A stretch of 63,664 nt of DNA from JAQVEM01 sp964616545 (GTDB lineage: Bacteria > Actinomycetota > Humimicrobiia > Humimicrobiales > Humimicrobiaceae). Below, in pieces: positions 8,425 to 16,800 of the stretch. The position numbers and the translations under genes were made by a program. The notes beneath the pieces are model-generated. The model saw only the letters and a list, made by a program, of their open reading frames with translations, searched no databases and had not been told where the DNA came from. The stretch covers positions 1-63,664 of the forward strand of contig CAZTUA010000013.1 in NCBI GenBank assembly GCA_964616545.1. The letters run 5' to 3'. Numbering within the stretch: the first letter of the stretch is position 1; every line of letters starts with the position of its first letter.

Positions 8425-10554
8425 TTAAAAATGAAAAAGTTTTCCCGACAGGTCTACAATTAGCACAGCAGTCTGAATTGCCACAACACTTATCAATTTT
8501 ATAAGTATATTCATAGAAGGTCCTGCTGTATCTTTTAAGGGATCTCCCACAGTATCTCCCACTACAGATGCTGAGTGCTCATCGGTTCCGCTTCTTCCTT
8601 CCTCTTCAATTTTCTTTTTTGCATTATCCATAGCCCCGCCTGCGTTTGCCATAAATATTGCCTGTGCAAACCCTGATAAAAGTGTACCAATAATCAGCGC
8701 TATTACTCCGCCGGGACCTAAAAATATCCCGACAAGAGTGGGAATTACAAAAATTGCTATCCCCGGTATAAGAATCCCCCTCTGAGCAGACCTCGTAACT
8801 ATGGTAATGAATTCCTTTGGGTCACCCTTTTCTTTTCCTGCAAGTATTCCTTTTATCTGCCTTCTTGCAACCTGAACCACTTTGTTTGCTGCATTTCCTA
8901 CAGCGTTCAGAAGAAGTGATGTGAAAAAGAATGGCATTAGAACTCCTATAAACAGCCCTGCAAGAATCCTGGGGTCCTTTATAAAGTCCAGAATCATGCC
9001 TGCTTCAAGAAGTTCTACCTGTGAAAAATATGCCTGACCGAGCGCAAGGGCTGTTACCGCAGCGCTTCCTATCAAAATCCCTTTTCCTATTGCAGCAGTT
9101 GTGTTTCCTACAGAGTCAAGTTTATCGGTAGTTTTCCTTACTTCGGGAGGGAGTTCCGCCATTTCAGCAATGCCGCCCGCATTATCCGATATCGGTCCGT
9201 ACACATCAATAGTAACAACAAAGGGTGCGGTAGCCAGCATTCCAACAGCCGCTATTGCCACGCCATACAGTCCCATCTGGAAATCTTTGAGTCCGCCTGA
9301 AATATAAAAACTAAAAATCATAGCTCCTATTACTGTAAGTGCAGGAAGTACTGTTGATTCCATTCCAAAAGCAAGACCGCTTACAACGTAGGTGGCAGGT
9401 CCGCTTTTTGCACTTTCCATTATAGTCCTTGTGGGCCTGTATCTTGAATCAGTGTACAGAAGTGTAAAGAGACCAATTAAAAATCCCGTAACAATCCCTC
9501 CGGTTGAAGCATAAAACAGGAAATTGTATTCTGTGCCCATAGTATACCTTACTATAAAGTAGGACATTACAATAATCCCTGCCACAGTAATGAGCAGTCC
9601 TGAAAGAGTTGTGCCGGTAAGAAGGCTTACCGTAGCATTTTCCTTATACTTTCTTATAATTAGCTTGATAACAAATATAGCAATAATCGATGCTAATGCT
9701 CCTGCAGTCGAGATCAGCATGGGAAGGAGCACACTGCTTACCATCGGGGCCAGGTTCCTGAATGCGAGGAAACCTAAAAACTGCGCGGCAACTATTGCGC
9801 CCAGCCATGATTCCAGGCTATCCGCTTTCATACCGCCCACATCTCCCACATTATCTCCAACATTATCTGCTATTGTAGCAGGGTTCCTGTAATCATCTTC
9901 CTTTAGTCCCGATTCAACTTTACCGACATAGTCGGCTCCCATATCTGCAGCTTTGGTAAAGATACCTCCGCCTGTTCTCATAAAGAATGCTGCAAAGCTG
10001 GCACCTATTGTGAATGTAACGGATATGCTTACAACTCTTAAAAGATTATCTGCCAGCTCCATACCGCCTCTCCCATACCACCAGAAAAGAATATTGAACC
10101 AGAAGCCTGTATAAAGCAGCACTACAGCTGCAAGAATAAGTCCTGATGCTGAAGCTGCTGTTATCGCTATGTTCATTGCTTCACCAAGGCCTTTTTCTTT
10201 CGCAGCACTGGTTACCTTTGCATTTGATGTTGTTGATATCCACATCCCCACATAGCCGATTAAGATGCTGAATCCCATACCTGTTGCAAAAGCCGGAATT
10301 GAAGCAAAGTAGAGATATCCGAACTTAACCATAATTCCTAAAAGGGCAACCAGTACAATAAAAAATATTGCCATTACTTTTGATTGCTGGTTAAGATATG
10401 CCCTGCTTCCCACAAATATGGCATGGGAAATCTCTTCCATTCTTTTTGAGCCCCTGCTTTTCTTAGCGACAAGGGCAATAAAGACCATAGCCAGTATAAG
10501 AGACAGCCCTGAACCAATAAAAGGAATAATTCTTAATAACATTTGACCCGACAC
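8425..10554 (-). CDS. hppA: Membrane-bound pyrophosphatase (ion-pumping, K+-dependent type)
   Basis: 709 residues with about 16 membrane helices. The enzyme couples pyrophosphate hydrolysis to Na+ or H+ export. The signature site is DMGADYVGKVE (residues ~204-214), followed by DNVGDNVGDVGGMKADSLES; a second acidic cluster, DTVGDPLKDTAGPS, lies near the C-terminus. GNTTAAIGKG near residue 481 carries the Ala that marks the K+-dependent subfamily, where K+-independent enzymes have Lys. The start is GTG, chosen because GGGGAGGT lies 6 nt upstream; the next in-frame ATG (residue 5) has worse spacing. Whether it moves Na+ or H+ cannot be told. It suits an energy-limited anaerobic lifestyle. Confidence 0.95.
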   Translation of the reverse strand: MSGQMLLRIIPFIGSGLSLILAMVFIALVAKKSRGSKRMEEISHAIFVGSRAYLNQQSKVMAIFFIVLVALLGIMVKFGYLYFASIPAFATGMGFSILIGYVGMWISTTSNAKVTSAAKEKGLGEAMNIAITAASASGLILAAVVLLYTGFWFNILFWWYGRGGMELADNLLRVVSISVTFTIGASFAAFFMRTGGGIFTKAADMGADYVGKVESGLKEDDYRNPATIADNVGDNVGDVGGMKADSLESWLGAIVAAQFLGFLAFRNLAPMVSSVLLPMLISTAGALASIIAIFVIKLIIRKYKENATVSLLTGTTLSGLLITVAGIIVMSYFIVRYTMGTEYNFLFYASTGGIVTGFLIGLFTLLYTDSRYRPTRTIMESAKSGPATYVVSGLAFGMESTVLPALTVIGAMIFSFYISGGLKDFQMGLYGVAIAAVGMLATAPFVVTIDVYGPISDNAGGIAEMAELPPEVRKTTDKLDSVGNTTAAIGKGILIGSAAVTALALGQAYFSQVELLEAGMILDFIKDPRILAGLFIGVLMPFFFTSLLLNAVGNAANKVVQVARRQIKGILAGKEKGDPKEFITIVTRSAQRGILIPGIAIFVIPTLVGIFLGPGGVIALIIGTLLSGFAQAIFMANAGGAMDNAKKKIEEEGRSGTDEHSASVVGDTVGDPLKDTAGPSMNILIKLISVVAIQTAVLIVDLSGKLFHF

Positions 10555-10836
10555 AGATTACCTCCCCTGAATAATAATTAAACAAATTTTACATTATTAT
10601 GCATATTACAATATTAACCGCAGATATAATATACACGAAAGAGCCCTGCAACTTCAGGACACTTCCAAATATTTTATTAAAAATATATTTAATAAGCAAT
10701 TAAAAAAGCTAAAAAAAACATTTATAGGAATCTTTTCCCTCTGGATGATCCAGAATACGCACCTCCGCATTTAATTATGTATTATTTTATAGAAATATTA
10801 TAAAATGTTTAAAAAAAATCACCAGGGGCGATATAA

Positions 10837-12657
10837 ATGAATAAACAAATTAAACCTCCCGGATATGACAGTATTCATTATAATTTAGAAACTATAATTA
10901 ATAGCATTCCAGCCCATTTTCACATCAAAGACAAGAAGAACAGATTTGTCATGGTCAATAACGCAAAGGCAGCTTTTTACGGGAAAAGACCTGATGACTT
11001 TCTAGGGAAAACAGATTTTGATATTTTTCCGGAAGAAAAGGCAACTAAACACCTAAAAAATGAAAATAACGTTATAAAAAATGGCAAACCCATCACAGGT
11101 AAAGTGGAAAAAATTTCCTGTTCAGGTAAAGAAATCCTGATATCCAGTGACATTGCGCCCTGGTATGATGAAACAGGAAAAATTGTGGGAACAATTTGTA
11201 TATCCAGAGATATATCAGGAAGAGATAATTCCAGAGACAGTTACCTCCTTGCCAGACAGAAAAATTTCTTTAATGCTCTGATGGATAATATACCTGATTC
11301 AATCTATTTTAAAGACAGAAAAAGTAGATTTGTTTTAATCAACAGGGCACTTGCCGATAAATTTGGGCTGGAATCTTCTGAAGAATCAATCGGAAAAACT
11401 GATTTTGATTTCTTTTCTAAAGAATATGCAAAGCCAAGATATGACGGTGAACAGCATATAATAAAAACAGGTAAACCCCTGATAGAACAGGAGAAAGAAG
11501 AATTTTTCGAAGGTAAGCAGAAGAAATGGGTTTCCGCAACAAAAGTACCCTGGTATGACGAGAACAATAACATTATAGGAATACTGGGCATAACAAGAGA
11601 TATAACTGACAGGAAGAAAGCAGAGGAAAAAATAGAATATCTTTCTTTTCACGATATGTTAACTGGACTATATAACAGGGCTTACTTCGAGGAGGAACTA
11701 AAAAGGCTTGATACAGCCAGACAGCTTCCCCTTACAATAGTAATGGGAGATTTAAACGGGTTAAAGTTAATAAATGATGCATACGGACACATACAGGGAG
11801 ATATATTTCTAAAAAAAATAGCCGGTATTTTTAAAGAATCTTTTAGAGAAGAAGATATAATATCGAGATGGGGAGGAGATGAGTTTATAGCAATCCTGCC
11901 CCAGACTACTTCCGCAGCTACAAATAAAATTATAAGAAGAATTAAAACCCTGTGTAAAAAAAGAAGCAACAAGAATATGCCCTTAAGTATCTCGCTCGGC
12001 GTTTCAACAAAGAAAACGCGTGAAATCAGCATAGATGATGTCATTAAAAAGGCTGAGGATAGAATGTATAAAAATAAGCTTTCAGAGAGCAAATCCGTTC
12101 ACGAAACCCTTGTAGAATCTTTAAGAGAGAGCCTGAAAAAAAGAGATACCGCTGATGAGAAACAGTCTGAAAAAATTGAAGAGTATGCAATTATTCTTGG
12201 GAAACAATTAAATTTATCCACCACAAAACTTGAAGAACTAAAACTGCTGTTAAATCTCCATAACATAGGAAAGATAGCCCTTGTTGATGAGATAATGTCT
12301 AAAAAAGGAAGACTTTCAAAAGATGAATGGGGTATAATAAAAGAGCTTCCGTTAATAGGATACCGCATTGCGGAATCGTCCCAGAAACTTAAAACTATAG
12401 CAGAGCCAATACTCTCCCACCATGAATGGTATAACGGAAATGGATATCCGAATGGCATAAAGGGCAAAGAAATTCCGCTCCTCTCAAGGATATCATCTCT
12501 TGTTAAAGCCTATGAAGCCATGATTTCTGACAGGTCCTATAGAAAGAAAATGACAAAATATCAGGCAATAAAAGAGATTAAAAGGTGCAGCGGCACACAG
12601 TTTGACCCTGCAATATCAGAGCTTTTTATAGAGGTATTAAAAAACGAAGTAAATTAA
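10837..12657 (+). CDS. PAS-PAS-GGDEF-(degenerate HD-GYP) signalling protein
   Basis: 606 residues, no membrane segment. Two PAS/PAC sensor units (residues ~12-125 and ~145-265) are followed by a GGDEF diguanylate cyclase with intact RWGGDEF near residue 345. An inhibitory RxxD (REED) sits five residues before it, so feedback by c-di-GMP is likely. The C-terminal HD-GYP-like domain keeps HHEWYNGNGYP but has HN instead of HD (…LHNIGK, ~474) and VKAYEAM instead of VADxYDA, and lacks the first His. It probably does not hydrolyse c-di-GMP and may regulate or dimerise instead. The 280-bp divergent gap to hppA holds both promoters; AGGGGCG precedes the ATG. Confidence 0.9.
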   Translation: MNKQIKPPGYDSIHYNLETIINSIPAHFHIKDKKNRFVMVNNAKAAFYGKRPDDFLGKTDFDIFPEEKATKHLKNENNVIKNGKPITGKVEKISCSGKEILISSDIAPWYDETGKIVGTICISRDISGRDNSRDSYLLARQKNFFNALMDNIPDSIYFKDRKSRFVLINRALADKFGLESSEESIGKTDFDFFSKEYAKPRYDGEQHIIKTGKPLIEQEKEEFFEGKQKKWVSATKVPWYDENNNIIGILGITRDITDRKKAEEKIEYLSFHDMLTGLYNRAYFEEELKRLDTARQLPLTIVMGDLNGLKLINDAYGHIQGDIFLKKIAGIFKESFREEDIISRWGGDEFIAILPQTTSAATNKIIRRIKTLCKKRSNKNMPLSISLGVSTKKTREISIDDVIKKAEDRMYKNKLSESKSVHETLVESLRESLKKRDTADEKQSEKIEEYAIILGKQLNLSTTKLEELKLLLNLHNIGKIALVDEIMSKKGRLSKDEWGIIKELPLIGYRIAESSQKLKTIAEPILSHHEWYNGNGYPNGIKGKEIPLLSRISSLVKAYEAMISDRSYRKKMTKYQAIKEIKRCSGTQFDPAISELFIEVLKNEVN

Positions 12658-12702
12658 CCATCACTGCTTTGGTAAAACACTTAAAGACAAGCTGGTGATA
12701 AT

Positions 12703-13923
12703 TTATAGGTTCCTGCAGAATTCCTCTATCCTGTTAAGCCCTTCCTCGATTTTTTCCATTGAGGCAGCATAGCTTATTCTTATATATTCATCGGCCCCAA
12801 AAGCTCCTCCGGGAACCACTGCAACATTTGCTTTCTCAAGCAGCATTCCTGCAAATTCAAAGGAGTTTTTTATTCCGTCATCAAAAAAGCCGGATACTTT
12901 TGGGAATATATAAAATGCACCGCCTGGAATGGCGCATTCCATTCCGTCTATTGAGGAAATTCTGCCATAAATGTAATCCCTTCTCTTCTCGTATTCTTTC
13001 CTCATAGCTTCAACAGAGTTCTGGTTTCCGCCAAGCGCCTCCAGTGCTGCCCACTGCGCTATGGAACATGGGTTTGAGGTCGACTGGTCCTGCACCTTTG
13101 TCATCTGCTCTATTATTTTGCTGTCAGCGCCGCAGTACCCTATCCTCCATCCTGTCATCGCATAAGTCTTGGACACAGCATTTACCGTAATGGTTATGGA
13201 TTTTAGCTCATCGCTGAATGATGCAATACTGTGGTGCTCAGCACTGCCGTAAAGAAACTTTTCATAAACTTCATCTGCAATGATATAAATATAATTTTCA
13301 AGACATATTTTGCCGATCTCTTCAAGTTCTTCCCTGGAGTAAACTGCCCCGGTAGGATTACAGGGACTGTTTAGAATAAAGAGTTTTGCTTTTCCGCCTG
13401 TACTTCCCCTCCTGCCGGCATTCCTGGAAACAATATTACTAAAATGCTCCATATCCATTTTCAGGTCCTTTTTAAAATTAACAAATTCAGGTATGCCCTC
13501 GGAAAGTATAACCTGCTGGCTGTAGCTTACCCAGTAGGGTTTTGGAATTATAACTTTATCTCCAGGATTCACAAATACTCTCATAATATCGTCCAGTACG
13601 TGTTTTGCACCGTTCCCGGCCAGGATACTTGATATTTCATAATCAATGCCGTTATCCCTTTTAAACTTCTCTACGATTGCGCCTTTTAACTCTTTTATGC
13701 CGGTGCTTGCAGTATATTTTGTCTTATTCTCATCAATTGCTTTCCTGCCCGCATCTTTTATATTTTCAGGAGTATTAAAATCTGGCTGTCCTATACCAAA
13801 TCTTATTACAGATCTGCCTTTCTCTTTTAACTTTATATCAATTTCATCCACTTTTCTTTCCAGTGCAAATGTCGGGCTTTCTTCAACTTTTAAAACTCTC
13901 TGTGCAAAATCTTCTGCTGGCAT
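12703..13923 (-). CDS. Class I/II pyridoxal-phosphate aminotransferase (aspartate-aminotransferase-like)
   Basis: 406 residues in the fold-type I, AspC/AatA-like group. Visible marks are GIGQPDFNTPENI, YTASTGIKELK, NSPCNPTGAVYS, the ADEVYE segment, and the PLP lysine in NAVSKTYAMTGWRIGY. The ATG at 13923 is preferred over an in-frame start 48 bp upstream because GGGAGG sits just ahead of it. Such enzymes move amino groups between aspartate, glutamate, alanine or aromatic amino acids and 2-oxoglutarate; the exact pair cannot be read. The gene is convergent with the diguanylate cyclase gene and has no close partner. Confidence 0.85.
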   Translation of the reverse strand: MPAEDFAQRVLKVEESPTFALERKVDEIDIKLKEKGRSVIRFGIGQPDFNTPENIKDAGRKAIDENKTKYTASTGIKELKGAIVEKFKRDNGIDYEISSILAGNGAKHVLDDIMRVFVNPGDKVIIPKPYWVSYSQQVILSEGIPEFVNFKKDLKMDMEHFSNIVSRNAGRRGSTGGKAKLFILNSPCNPTGAVYSREELEEIGKICLENYIYIIADEVYEKFLYGSAEHHSIASFSDELKSITITVNAVSKTYAMTGWRIGYCGADSKIIEQMTKVQDQSTSNPCSIAQWAALEALGGNQNSVEAMRKEYEKRRDYIYGRISSIDGMECAIPGGAFYIFPKVSGFFDDGIKNSFEFAGMLLEKANVAVVPGGAFGADEYIRISYAASMEKIEEGLNRIEEFCRNL

Positions 13924-14072
13924 CGCTACCTCCCTGCTTTTTAGATTGTCAGTTGATTTATTATTATACAATTATAACAATAGTTATAAAATAAAAACTT
14001 ACCTTTTATTTATACTGTAAGATAAAATATGTTATTATATTTTTCTGGCATTAATAATTAAGATATAAAAAT

Positions 14073-14609
14073 ATGAGCGGCGTATTTGAAATAATAAAAA
14101 AAAGAAGAAGCATCAGAAGATTTAAAAATATCCGGGTTGAAAACCATAAAATCATAAAGTTAATAGAAGCTGCCTCACTTGCCCCTTCTGCCACAAACAG
14201 GCAGCCTTGGAGATTTATAGCAGTAAAAGATAAGGCTCTTTTAAAAATTATCACAGAAAAGGCACTCGGGGTAATTAATAAATGGGCAAAAACCGCACCC
14301 CTTCTTATTATCTGCTGTTCAGTAAGAAAGAATATAATAACTCACTTCCTTGGAGAAATCATCTCAAAAGTAAAATACCATATTATAGATACAGCCATAG
14401 CCTCGGAACATATAGTACTTACAGCAGAAGAGCTTGGCCTTTCATCATGCTGGATAGGCTGGTTTAATGAAAAAAAGATAAAAAATATTTTAAAAATACC
14501 GGAGATATGGAAGGTAATGTCGGTTCTTGCCATAGGCTACAGAGATGAAAGCTATACTCCAAAACCACAGAAAAGGCGCCCTCTAAAAGATATTTTAATT
14601 ATTAAATAA
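14073..14609 (+). CDS. Nitroreductase family flavoprotein
   Basis: 178 residues, typical of the small nitroreductases that bind FMN as dimers. The N-terminus IIKKRRSIRRF and SLAPSATNRQPWRF are the family's FMN-phosphate and early motifs. A later EELGLSSCWIGW and the closing GYRDESYTPKPQKRRPL also match. Substrate unknown; members reduce nitro compounds, quinones or flavins with NAD(P)H. The acetyltransferase gene begins 6 bp after its stop, so the two form a small operon. Confidence 0.88.
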   Translation: MSGVFEIIKKRRSIRRFKNIRVENHKIIKLIEAASLAPSATNRQPWRFIAVKDKALLKIITEKALGVINKWAKTAPLLIICCSVRKNIITHFLGEIISKVKYHIIDTAIASEHIVLTAEELGLSSCWIGWFNEKKIKNILKIPEIWKVMSVLAIGYRDESYTPKPQKRRPLKDILIIK

Positions 14610-14615
14610 CTTACA

Positions 14616-15050
14616 ATGAAAATAATTAAGGTAAAAACAAAAGACCAGATGCAGAAAGCGCTTAAACTGCGATCCGAAGTATTTGTAAAGGAACAAAATG
14701 TTCCTCCTGATGTTGAATGCGATGAATATGATAAAACAGCGGCCCATATCGTAGGTATTGATGAGAAATCCGGTGAATGCATAGGATGCGGAAGGCTTAT
14801 TATAAAAGACAGAATAGCAAAAATAGGAAGGGTTGCTGTTAAAAAAGGCTACAGGAAAAAAGGATATGGCAGAAAAATATGCCTTGAGCTAATAAATATA
14901 GCAAGAGAGGCAGGAATAAAAGATATAAGATTAAACTCACAGCTTGAGGTTGCAGATTTTTATAAAAAGCTGGGTTTTAAAGAATACGGAAAAACTTTTA
15001 TGGAAGCCAATATCAGGCATATTGCAATGAAACTTATCAATCCCTTATAG
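14616..15050 (+). CDS. GNAT family N-acetyltransferase (ElaA/YjcF-like)
   Basis: 144 residues of the acetyl-CoA-dependent GNAT fold. The N-terminus LRSEVFVKEQNVPPDVECDEYD is typical of the YjcF/ElaA-like branch. RVAVKKGYRKKGYG is the acetyl-CoA pyrophosphate-binding loop (Q/RxxGxG), and NSQLEVADFYKKLGF is the conserved C-terminal motif B region. The acceptor is unknown. It directly follows the nitroreductase gene and has no obvious ribosome-binding site of its own, so it may be translated by coupling. The last codons overlap a sequence resembling a CRISPR repeat (see 15034). Confidence 0.85.
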   Translation: MKIIKVKTKDQMQKALKLRSEVFVKEQNVPPDVECDEYDKTAAHIVGIDEKSGECIGCGRLIIKDRIAKIGRVAVKKGYRKKGYGRKICLELINIAREAGIKDIRLNSQLEVADFYKKLGFKEYGKTFMEANIRHIAMKLINPL

Positions 15051-15128
15051 GCAGGCTTAAAATTACTTAACATTGTTTTTTGCATCAACCCAAAAAAAGT
15101 TTCAATCCCTTATTCCAAATAACTTAAA
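15034..15128. repeat. Two CRISPR-repeat-like sequences 65 bp apart (possible relic)
   Basis: TCAATCCCTTAT occurs twice, its C at 15038 and at 15103, exactly 65 bp apart, which is one repeat-spacer unit of a 30-nt-repeat array. The second copy begins GTTTCAATCCCTTAT, the common 5' end of type I-B/III repeats, and the first continues AGGCAGGCTTAAAA, like the 3' half of such repeats. No third copy and no cas gene are seen, and the first copy overlaps the end of the acetyltransferase gene. A decayed array fragment is possible; chance is not excluded. Confidence 0.25.
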
Positions 15129-15313
15129 TAATTCTTAATTCTCCCAGGGTCTTCACTTTCTTCATCTCCTTTAAAATATAGCTGTATAAAGTCAATCCTG
15201 TTATTTTTCAAATTCAATTATCACTATACTAAAATAACAAATTTATTATAATATTTTTAATTATGTTATAATTTCAAAAAGTATTATTACTTTTAATTCA
15301 AAAGGAGTCCATT

Positions 15314-16174
15314 ATGAAAAAATGGTTTATTCCCGCAGCTTCTATCCTGTTTATCGCCCTTCTTGCCCTGCCTTTCAACTTTTTATTCGCTGCACCCGGG
15401 CTTCTAACCAATGCCGATTTTGAAACAGGAGACTTTACCGGATGGACCACTTACATAGACCCTGCACACCTATCAAATAATGTAAGCATTGAAACTGAAG
15501 GCGGGGGTACAAACAGTTATGCAAGAATTGATTCTTACTCAGGTGATTCATATATTTTACAGAAAATACCGGTTAGCTCTCCCTATATTTCCATGAGTCT
15601 TGATGTAAGAAGCAATTTTAATACTTTTATTGACTCTTTTTATATAAAAGTAGAACTCCTTGATGATGGAGATAATGTAATTGCAAGCGGTACATTAACG
15701 GATACCAATAATTATCCGGAATGGACTACTTTAGTATTCAATGCTACCGGGCTTTTGCCTGCATTGCCTCCAGGAACAATTGCTGCTACCAAAGCTATAA
15801 ATATATTTTTTGGAGTAGATAACAGTGAAGCTCATCCTGCTATTACTGATTTCGATAATATTATCCTTACTTACCAGGAAACAGAAGAAGTTGGTTCTGC
15901 ATCTGAAGAGAAAGTCTGGGTAAGAGATCGTGATATGACCTGCTTCCAGGTATGGGTAAATGATGACAACAACTTCGAGTTTGTATTCTGGTGGGAGTAC
16001 GCAAACAACAACTGGGTAAAGATTTATGATATGGATGGAACTGAAGCGTTCTCAATAGACATGAAATATGGCAATGCACACTTTGAAGCGCCGCTGCCAG
16101 ATGGAATGTATACTGTAAAGACATTCCATGAAGCAGATAAAATTTTACAGGAATTTATTATCGGAAAGCAGTAA
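15314..16174 (+). CDS. Secreted beta-sandwich protein of unknown function
   Basis: 286 residues. The start is firm: AAGGAG before the ATG. Residues 1-27 form a Sec signal peptide (MKKW, long hydrophobic stretch, FAAPG cleavage region). Residues ~30-195 (NADFETGDFTGWT…, ending AITDFDNIILTYQ) have the look of carbohydrate-binding-module-like jelly-roll domains found in many secreted proteins. The last ~85 residues (VWVRDRDMTCFQVWV…, rich in Trp, Asn and Asp) form a separate beta-rich module I do not recognise. No sortase or anchor motif is seen. It stands alone between the acetyltransferase and yjbQ, so its role is unknown. Confidence 0.75.
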   Translation: MKKWFIPAASILFIALLALPFNFLFAAPGLLTNADFETGDFTGWTTYIDPAHLSNNVSIETEGGGTNSYARIDSYSGDSYILQKIPVSSPYISMSLDVRSNFNTFIDSFYIKVELLDDGDNVIASGTLTDTNNYPEWTTLVFNATGLLPALPPGTIAATKAINIFFGVDNSEAHPAITDFDNIILTYQETEEVGSASEEKVWVRDRDMTCFQVWVNDDNNFEFVFWWEYANNNWVKIYDMDGTEAFSIDMKYGNAHFEAPLPDGMYTVKTFHEADKILQEFIIGKQ

Positions 16175-16314
16175 AAATAAAATAATTTAAGGAATAAACC
16201 CGGTAAATAAGGGGCTTATATAATTATAGATAAAATGCAGAAAAAGCATCAGAACCATTCCTGAAAGAAAATAAATAAATTGGCCCTCTTTAATTTATTT
16301 TGATTTATATCTTA

Positions 16315-16731
16315 TTACTCTCCCATTACCTGGACAAATACCTCTCTTGAGCGGGGCCTGTTATCGTGGTCAATAACCACTATCTGCTGCCATGTGCCGA
16401 GGACCGGGCTGCCTCCCGAAACCGGCACGGTTATGCCGGGGCCCATAAATGTAGCCCTTATATGAGAGAATCCATTATCATCCCCCCATGTCTCTGAGTG
16501 GCGCGTGCGCTTTGTACTCGAAACAAATTCCTCCAGCTGGGCACGTACATCCTCAACAAGAGCGCCTTCATATTCTATGGTTGAAACAGAAGCAGTGGAA
16601 CCGATAACAGAGACATTTACAAGCCCGTTTTTTATACCTGACTGGCGGATAATATTCTGTACCTCCCCTGTCACATCTCTGATATCCGAAAATCCCTTTG
16701 TGGACAGGGTTATTTTTTTACCGTATACCAT
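16315..16731 (-). CDS. YjbQ/UPF0047 family protein
   Basis: 138 residues, full length for YjbQ. It carries the family's conserved run: GFSDIRDVT near the start, SVIGSTASVSTIEYE, RHSETWGDDNGFSHIRATFMGP and GSPVLGTWQQIVVIDHDNRPRSR near the end. Members have been described as having thiamine-phosphate-synthase side activity, but the true cellular role is unsettled. It lies 70 bp downstream of cimA on the same strand and could be the last gene of that transcript, though nothing links it to amino acid synthesis. Confidence 0.9.
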   Translation of the reverse strand: MVYGKKITLSTKGFSDIRDVTGEVQNIIRQSGIKNGLVNVSVIGSTASVSTIEYEGALVEDVRAQLEEFVSSTKRTRHSETWGDDNGFSHIRATFMGPGITVPVSGGSPVLGTWQQIVVIDHDNRPRSREVFVQVMGE

Positions 16732-16800
16732 AATGAAGTTACCTTCCGGTTAAAATTTAATAGAATCTTACTGGCAGAAGTTATTTTACTGGTCGCAGTT

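Noticed and set aside
16273..16300. AT-rich inverted repeat between the secreted protein and yjbQ as a bidirectional terminator
   Set aside because: Stem is only A-T pairs and no clear U-run follows on either strand.
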